From the NCBI GenBank assembly GCA_964648365.1, contig CAZYLK010000116.1, positions 1 through 19,197 on the forward strand: a stretch of 19,197 nt of DNA, given 5' to 3'. A program made the translations under genes and the position numbers. Of the stretch, positions 15,701 through 19,197 are shown piece by piece. The notes beneath the pieces were generated by a model. The model was not told where the DNA came from. It ran no database searches and was given only the letters and a program-made list of their open reading frames with translations. The stretch comes from SURF-32 sp964648365. Its GTDB lineage: Bacteria; Planctomycetota; Phycisphaerae; UBA1845. Each line of letters opens with the position of its first letter. Within the stretch, counting starts at the first letter, position 1.

Positions 15701-15934
15701 CTTGATGCAGCCGAGCAATGCGATCGGTCCGACGCTTGCCATCGGACGCACTGGCGATCCGTCGTCGAAGAGTCGATTCGCCTCTATGACGCCTGGCATG
15801 CCGCTGCGCCGGAAAAGGGCTTCGACGTCAAGTCCGCCGAGTGGCGGGAGAAGTTGGCACTGCTGGACGCCGCGGCAGGGGACCGAGCGAAGGAAAAGGA
15901 ACCTGGGCAATCGGCGCCGAGTTCTGGTGACTGA
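12710..15934 (+). CDS. Membrane Ser/Thr kinase with C-terminal TPR array
   Basis: A 1074-residue Hanks-type kinase. Residues 1-62 (WERAAEIFQEAL, LREEVQSLL) form a small helical module typical of planctomycete kinases. The kinase domain runs from about 98 to 410: Gly loop RGGQGVVYEA, Lys127 in VAVKVM, Glu146, IHRDLKPGN (catalytic Asp267), DFG at 285-287, SPE at 315-317. Residues 188-239 are a Gly/Ser/Arg-rich insertion inside the domain. A transmembrane helix at 436-458 is followed by a charged coiled coil (459-508) and, from about 590, nine to ten 42-residue TPR units of the pattern DHPDVA..LN..., SLGR.DEAL, ALEM.QRL. The kinase is probably cytoplasmic; which side the TPR domain faces depends on topology. 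GTG 12710 overlaps the sigma stop (GTGA) and has GGGAGGG upstream. Confidence 0.95.
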   Translation: MTSDRWERAAEIFQEALACEVSERRRYVEQACGADAELREEVQSLLTHDARMDDSFMRPLELSCATTAVDNPDTALPDAATDVGRLERRESITPIEGYDIVREIHRGGQGVVYEAVQKSTMRKVAVKVMREGPFVGPADKARFEREVQVLGQLQHPNIVTIHDSGLTAGSYYFVMDYIHGLPLDAYMAGAAESPSDEHGKGNGRRSGGPGKPEIRGVGSTAESSTEGKPRRNAEPRPGLSVRRTLELFAQICDAVNAAHLRGVIHRDLKPGNICVDDGGQPHVLDFGLAKLPSSEQDVLAMTMTGQFIGSLPWASPEQAEGSPGKIDVRTDVYSLGLILYHMLTKRFPYEVVGNMRDVLDRIMRAEPARPSATRRQVDDEVETIVLKCLSKERERRYQSAGELGRDIRHYLDGDPIEAKRDSTLYVLRKQMRRYRLALVVAAAFVFAVTAGFGTSLAFWREAVQEAKNAQFAEAEQRRERERADEQAELAGAEATRATKARERAEAIVDFVTNALVSSDPNQGGRQGLLVTAAMEQAIGMLDAGELRNQPEMEAALLLTISRILNGNARSEDALRLAERALEINRVLHDADNPDVAQSLSGVSSCLSSLGRLDEALVNAQAALAMSQRLHAGDHPDVAKGLNGVAFVLRSLGRSDEALPEFEAALEMRQRLHSGDHLDVAQSLGNLASCLDSLGRSHEALPKIEAALEMQQRLYEGDHPDIANSLNGVGYCLDSLGRPADALPKYTSALEMYQRMFPGDHTDVAMCLNNVGSCLESLGFLDEALPNYEAAVEMVERLFPANHPQVAVCLNNLAGCLESLGRPDEALRRYRVALRMMQSVYGGDHPDVAMALNNIAYSLNSMGRNDEALAEFEAALEMRQRIFAGDHPDVAQGLNNVSACLRSLGRPAEALPLAEEALQMYERLFGEDHPSVAQGNYGLAVCLRSLDLPSKALPRFEVALDIFRRNLPAGHLRILYPQIGKAGTLAMIGRFADAERLLLDAAEQCDRSDACHRTHWRSVVEESIRLYDAWHAAAPEKGFDVKSAEWREKLALLDAAAGDRAKEKEPGQSAPSSGD

Positions 15935-15946
15935 CCGTTGGGGTGG

Positions 15947-15985
15947 AGGCCCGGGCATCGGAACGCAAAGGCGATGCCCGCGCCT
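15947..15985 (+). terminator. Large GC-rich hairpin after kinase gene
   Basis: CGGGCATCG (15952-15960) pairs with CGATGCCCG (15972-15980); a C-C mismatch is then followed by AGGC/GCCT (15947-15950 with 15982-15985), giving 13 pairs. No T-run follows. It starts 13 bases after the kinase stop and probably ends transcription or stabilises the 3' end. Beyond it, 15986-16206 shows no gene or clear signal. Confidence 0.6.
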
Positions 15986-16206
15986 GGGCCGTTGATAGGG
16001 TGACAGTGTAGGCGCGAAACCTCGTCCGCACACGATTAGTCGAGCTGGTTGCCCCCTACTTGCCCTCCCTGTTCCGACCGACTTCCGCACGGGTTGGTCC
16101 GCACACCCGGCACGAACCTCACGTTCGGTCCCGGCCATCTTGCCCGTCACCCGAGAACCCACGCCGTCTTTGCGTCCTCCAGTGTCCGACGTCGCACTGA
16201 ACTGTG

Positions 16207-16251
16207 GTGCCTCCGGCTGGCGGAGGCGCATTGAACTTCCGTCACCGGAGG
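16207..16251 (+). promoter_or_regulatory. Leader with two competing hairpins, one hiding the RBS
   Basis: Hairpin 1: GTGCCTCCG (16207-16215) with CGGAGGCGC (16221-16229), one wobble pair. Hairpin 2: CTTCCG (16236-16241) with CGGAGG (16246-16251), one wobble pair; its right arm is the Shine-Dalgarno of the lipoprotein gene. CCTCCG of hairpin 1 is also fully complementary to that same CGGAGG, so alternative folds are possible. Confidence 0.35.
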
Positions 16252-16257
16252 AAAGCG

Positions 16258-16593
16258 ATGTCACGCCCTCTTCAGCATTCCCGCGTCGCCCTCGGGGCGA
16301 TCGCAGCAGTCGTAGGCATAGCGCTGTCCGCTGGTTGCGACAGCACAGCCGGCAATCTCGATCTCGCGAGCGGCATTTACGGGATGTCGCCCACGCCGCT
16401 GGGGCAGATCGGCAGTCTCCTGCTGTCCGCCGCCTCGAACGAAGTGCGTCGCGAGGAGGCTACCCAGCAGTGGGCCAACTGTCCCGCGTGCCGCAGGCGT
16501 GCCTGGTGGCCACGGCAGGCACTTCAGGAACACGGGGGATACGCCCGCTGTACATGTGGGCACGTGTTCGTGATCGCGGGCTACGGTAGCTGA
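16258..16593 (+). CDS. Small lipoprotein with zinc-ribbon tail
   Basis: A 111-residue protein. The N-terminus is a lipoprotein signal: basic start, hydrophobic run (VALGAIAAVVGIALSAG) and lipobox LSAGC with Cys27 as lipid site. A short linker leads to a zinc-ribbon-like end with ANCPAC (Cys75, Cys78) and RCTCG (Cys98, Cys100) around a Trp/Arg-rich segment, then HVFVIAGYGS. A metal-binding ribbon on an exported lipoprotein is uncommon; the four cysteines could alternatively form disulfides outside the cytoplasm. CGGAGGAAAG six bases before the ATG is a near-perfect binding site and fixes the start at 16258 rather than 16204. Function unknown. Confidence 0.8.
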   Translation: MSRPLQHSRVALGAIAAVVGIALSAGCDSTAGNLDLASGIYGMSPTPLGQIGSLLLSAASNEVRREEATQQWANCPACRRRAWWPRQALQEHGGYARCTCGHVFVIAGYGS

Positions 16594-16700
16594 ACCCGGG
16601 CTCACGCAATCGAAGATTCTCGGAGAATATCCCCCCCGCGTTGCGTGCAGCGATGCTCGATGACGCACGTGTTTGTGTGGTGTAGGAGTCCGGCCCACGT

Positions 16701-16718
16701 GTTGTGGGCGCCCACAAC
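16701..16718 (+). promoter_or_regulatory. 18-bp perfect palindrome before phospholipase-like gene
   Basis: GTTGTGGGCGCCCACAAC is its own reverse complement and ends two bases before the AAGGAG binding site of the next gene. It could be a repressor operator or, in RNA, a hairpin that affects translation start. CACGTG half-repeats at 16666 and 16696 lie nearby. Confidence 0.5.
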
Positions 16719-16733
16719 CAAAGGAGACTATGG

Positions 16734-17486
16734 ATGATGAACTGGATGTGTACACGCGAATCGCCGAGACCCGTGTCGTCTGCGAGCGGAGCGCACGTGC
16801 CCCGAGGCGCCTTCAGACTTGTCTGCCTGCTCGCGTTGGGGCTGGCCGTGGCGAGCAGCGCGTCTCTCGCCGGCGAGTCGCAGGAATCGCTCCAGCCCGA
16901 TGAAGGCGTTGAGGCGATCGGGGGATGCCAGGTCAATGGTTGCGGGCCCGGATGGGGTGGTTATCTTGTCCCCGAGTACATCTTTGCCGAGGCATGCAAT
17001 CGGCACGATCAGTGTTACATGAGCTGCCAAATGCAGAAGGAGGACTGCGATCGGCGTTTTCTCGACGATATGCGGCGAGCATGCGATGCTCGGTATCCGA
17101 ACGAACGGGGGCAGCGCGCAGCGTGCAAGACCGCTGCGTACGGATACTACCGTGCCGTGCGTACCAAAATCGGATGGGGGACGTACCAGTGGGCGCAGCG
17201 CTGCTGCTCCCGCGGTCCACGCAGCCTCGGTGGCCTCGTGCCCAAGGCCGCGGTCGACTCGGATGGGGACTGGATTGCCGACGACTTGGAGGTCGCGCTT
17301 GGCCTTGACCCCAGTGACCCCGCCGATGCCACCGCCGACCTCGACGGTGACGGCATCAACACGATCGTGGAGGTGTATCTCGGTCTCGACCCCTTCGCGA
17401 TCGACAGCGATGCCAACGGGCGGGATGATCTCGAAGAGATCAGCGACGCACGGCGAATGAAGTCTGGCCGTCGTCGGGGACGGTAA
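16734..17486 (+). CDS. Secreted phospholipase A2-like protein with Ca-binding repeats
   Basis: A 250-residue secreted protein. A signal peptide is visible (FRLVCLLALGLAVASSASLAG, about 28-47). Residues 63-160 look like a phospholipase A2 fold: calcium-loop-like GGCQVNGCGPGWGGY, the catalytic pair His91-Asp92 in CNRHDQCY, and ten cysteines (65, 70, 88, 94, 98, 105, 117, 131, 157, 158) for disulfides. It should hydrolyse glycerophospholipids at sn-2 if the assignment holds; this is from motif, not tested. Residues 175-235 carry three thrombospondin-type-3/EF-like loops (DSDGDWIADDLE, DLDGDGINTIVE, DSDANGRDDLEE) with the spacer LGLDP, common in planctomycete exported proteins. The C-terminus is basic. 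AAGGAG seven bases before ATG 16734 sets the start; ATG 16704 lies inside the palindrome and is rejected. Confidence 0.85.
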   Translation: MMNWMCTRESPRPVSSASGAHVPRGAFRLVCLLALGLAVASSASLAGESQESLQPDEGVEAIGGCQVNGCGPGWGGYLVPEYIFAEACNRHDQCYMSCQMQKEDCDRRFLDDMRRACDARYPNERGQRAACKTAAYGYYRAVRTKIGWGTYQWAQRCCSRGPRSLGGLVPKAAVDSDGDWIADDLEVALGLDPSDPADATADLDGDGINTIVEVYLGLDPFAIDSDANGRDDLEEISDARRMKSGRRRGR

Positions 17487-17557
17487 GACTCGCTTTGAGC
17501 GGCCGCGGTCGCTGGGTAGCCCGAAACCGGCCGCTGGCATACTCTCAACACCTCCGT

Positions 17558-17582
17558 GGGGAGCCATCATCGGTGGCTCCCC
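17558..17582 (+). terminator. Hairpin terminator-like element
   Basis: GGGGAGCCA (17558-17566) pairs perfectly with TGGCTCCCC (17574-17582) around TCATCGG, 71 bases after the phospholipase-like gene. It has no strong T-run, so termination efficiency is uncertain. Confidence 0.55.
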
Positions 17583-17604
17583 CTACCCCATTTGGGCGCT
17601 TTCG

Positions 17605-17625
17605 GCGTCCCGCGTCCCGCGTCCC
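17605..17625 (+). repeat. GCGTCCC x3 tandem repeat
   Basis: Three exact 7-base units plus a partial fourth (GCG). They lie just upstream of where terminase similarity begins and may mark the junction of the 5' deletion. Confidence 0.7.
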
Positions 17626-17640
17626 GCGAACGCTGCACGG

Positions 17641-18409
17641 CTTGCGGCAGCTACGAGTCGATGGCTGGTCGCCTGCGATGGCGCCGTGGACGTCGCGGCG
17701 CGGCGCGAGCGCTACGCCGCGCTGGACATGTCCACGACCACGGACTTCAGCGCGTTGTCGCTGGTGTTCCCCAACGGATCGTCGGCCGGCGGAGCCCTTG
17801 ACGGCGGCGTGACGCTCCTGCCGCGATTCTGGATACCGGCCGAGAACGCCCCCACCCGCGAGCGCCGCGACCGTGTGCCGTATCTTACGTGGGAGCACCA
17901 GGGCCTGATCGAGATGACGCCGGGCAACGTCATCGACTACGACTACATCCGCCAGTGCATCAACGACCTGCGCGACCGCTTCGACATCCAAGACATCGCC
18001 ATCGACCCGTGGAACGCGACGCAGTTGGCGTTGCAACTCCAGGGGGACGGCTTCGAGGTCGTCACCTTCGGCCAGGGCTTCAAGGACATGACGGCCCCGA
18101 CGAAAGAGTTCGAAAAGCTGGTTGTCTCGGGCCACCTACGCCACGGGGGACACCCCATCCTCCGCTGGATGGCAAGCCACGTCGCGGTTGAGACCGACGC
18201 CGCGGGCAACTTGAAGCCCTCCAAGAAGAAGTCCACCGAACGCATCGACGGCATCGTCGCCGCCATCATGGAAGAAGTCCACCGAACGCATCGACGGCAT
18301 CGTCGCCGCCATCATGGGGCTGGGCCGGGCGCTCGTGCAGGAGCCGGGGGGTGGGGGGATTTACGATAGCCCCGATCCCTGGGTGTTCCAGCCGGTGCGG
18401 ATCGGGTGA
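17641..18409 (+). pseudogene. Terminase large subunit remnant (HK97-type), truncated and frameshifted
   Basis: Only the nuclease half survives. Readable landmarks are TSRWLVACDGAVD, the first catalytic aspartate in ALDMSTTTDFSALSLVF (about 17725), IAIDPWNATQLALQLQGDGF, FEKLVVSGHLRHGG and the final KKSTERIDGIVAAIM with the last aspartate. The whole ATPase half is missing. A 46-bp tandem duplication at 18225-18317 shifts the frame; with one copy removed the frame continues as GLGRALVQEPGGGGIYDSPD and stops at 18409. As it stands the shifted frame ends at 18369. The family differs from the intact terminase at 9785, so this is a relic of another phage. The left edge is approximate; the frame is open further upstream but without recognisable similarity. 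Confidence 0.85.
18225..18317 (+). repeat. Exact 46-bp tandem duplication
   Basis: Bases 18225-18271 are repeated without a mismatch at 18271-18317, a period of 46. Because 46 is not a multiple of three it breaks the terminase reading frame. Perfect identity suggests a recent event or an assembly artefact. Confidence 0.95.
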
Positions 18410-18502
18410 GCACAGCACCGACACCTCCTTGCGCCGCGACCGGAGACCGGACGCACGGTCCTCGCGCTGCCGATCGACTCGGTGCGTGGACGCGCTTGCC
18501 AC

Positions 18503-18510
18503 GCTATAAT
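18503..18510 (+). promoter_or_regulatory. Consensus -10 box GCTATAAT
   Basis: TATAAT at 18505-18510 lies 36 bases before ATG 18547, a good distance for a promoter of the next gene. No matching -35 was found at 16-18 bases. Confidence 0.45.
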
Positions 18511-18546
18511 CCGGCGGTGTGTGCCCATAGGCCGGCGAGAACGCAA

Positions 18547-18975
18547 ATGTACTGTGATCGCGTAGGTGAGGATGTTGAGCTGCTCCAGGCAGATGGAGAG
18601 TTGACCGTGCGCTGTCGGTACTTCCACCGTTTCGCCAAGGGTCCCGGATGCCGAAAGATCCTGTACGGTCGGTTGGGTTGGCCACTTCCGACCAAAGGCG
18701 GGCTGTATCGGACAGCCTTCATGCATCTGCTGCTCCCCATCGTCGATGCGCTGCGATTTGATATTGGAATCGGAGCGCCGTACCCGTCCTGGTGCTGCAA
18801 GGTCTGCAAACCTGAAGGGCCGTGGACAAGGAAGTGGATGGGCAAACCCGGAGGCGGAGGGGATGTGAGTTCTGAGATTGCCGAGGGGTTGTCCGTCGCG
18901 TCTACGCTTGCAAGTCACGTTGGAACGAACCGCACGCACATGACGGATGCGGGCGACGCCGTGGACCTGCTTTAG
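18547..18975 (+). CDS. Unrecognised 142-residue protein
   Basis: Starts MYCDRVGEDVELLQADGELT. It has scattered cysteines (23, 35, 83, 84, 87) with a WCCKVCKPEG stretch that could bind metal, a short hydrophobic helix AFMHLLLPIVDAL (57-69) and a Gly/Ser-rich C-terminal 40 residues. I do not recognise a family. The frame is open from 18406, where an ATG overlaps the stop of the repaired terminase frame, but the TATAAT box at 18505 and better composition after 18547 favour the inner start. The binding site before it is weak (GCGAGA). It is not clearly phage or host. Confidence 0.5.
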   Translation: MYCDRVGEDVELLQADGELTVRCRYFHRFAKGPGCRKILYGRLGWPLPTKGGLYRTAFMHLLLPIVDALRFDIGIGAPYPSWCCKVCKPEGPWTRKWMGKPGGGGDVSSEIAEGLSVASTLASHVGTNRTHMTDAGDAVDLL

Positions 18976-18999
18976 TCTCGGATGCCAGTTTCACGCGCG

Positions 19000-19116
19000 C
19001 TACGTGGCTGAATGCTCAACCTCGTCGCGAATCTCCGCATACACCGTGCGCATCGGGTGCTCCCCGACGATCTTCTGGAAATCGGCGTACTTCAGGGACT
19101 TCGCGAAGAACACCAT
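19000..19116 (-). CDS. Very short ORF, 38 residues, possible fragment
   Basis: Reads MVFFAKSLKYADFQKIVGEH and ends EIRDEVEHSAT. Composition is protein-like (balanced charge, helical pattern), unlike the surrounding shadow frames. No good Shine-Dalgarno. The frame is open about 50 bases further upstream to a TGA but with no other ATG. It could be a small gene or the tail of a decayed one. Confidence 0.3.
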   Translation of the reverse strand: MVFFAKSLKYADFQKIVGEHPMRTVYAEIRDEVEHSAT

Positions 19117-19197
19117 GCCCGCCCCGGCCCCCGCTTTTCCGCTGCTGCATGACAGCCCCCTTTCGGGTCAGGAACCAACTACTGAACGCAGTCAGGG

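Noticed and set aside
14476..15735. Regular ~126-base periodicity suggesting a CRISPR or satellite array
   Set aside because: It is the coding DNA of 42-residue TPR units in an open reading frame, not spacer-repeat structure.
17545..18135. 196-residue minus-strand ORF over the terminase relic
   Set aside because: Terminase motifs are clear on the plus strand; this frame is an antisense shadow.

Overview
The window is GC-rich and looks like part of a planctomycete-type chromosome (phylum Planctomycetota or a close relative). This is an inference from family content recalled from memory: a DUF1580-like DNA-binding protein, two DUF5681 'PGQSGNP.GRPR' proteins, a TIGR02999-type ECF sigma factor translationally coupled to a TPR-rich Ser/Thr kinase, and secreted proteins with calcium-binding repeats. 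No database search was run.

Left part (1-11107), a mobile element. The window opens inside a tRNA-Ala(CGC) gene. 117 bases downstream lies a full tyrosine integrase, the classic layout of an island inserted at a tRNA 3' end. Then come a strong terminator, repeat-rich DNA that may hold recombination or operator sites, an excisionase-like HTH protein, a 44-residue overlapping ORF, a PrimPol-SF3 helicase replication protein, and a ParB-domain DNA methyltransferase. A repeat-dense gap between the last two could be a replication origin. A minus-strand block of three small genes follows (a HARE-HTH protein and two unknowns), then plus-strand genes for a zinc ribbon, two DUF5681 proteins (small-terminase candidates) and a complete large terminase. 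No portal, capsid, tail or lysis gene is visible. The block therefore resembles either a phage satellite (int-xis-primase/helicase-terminase) or a prophage that lost its structural half.

Middle part (11108-15985). Short tandem repeats and a hairpin precede a second tyrosine recombinase that consists of little more than the catalytic domain. Next is a sigma factor/Ser-Thr kinase pair overlapping by GTGA. The kinase has one predicted transmembrane helix, a low-complexity insertion inside the kinase domain and nine to ten 42-residue TPR units. A large hairpin closes the unit.

Right part (15986-19197). A small zinc-ribbon lipoprotein has a leader that could hide its ribosome binding site. A secreted phospholipase-A2-like protein with three calcium-loop repeats is preceded by an 18-bp perfect palindrome. 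Then come the 3' half of a different, HK97-type large terminase, broken by an exact 46-bp tandem duplication, an unrecognised 142-residue protein behind a TATAAT box, and a 38-codon minus-strand ORF at the edge. The second terminase remnant means at least two phage-related insertions left traces here. The right boundary of the first element was not found: no second copy of the tRNA 3' end was seen by eye.
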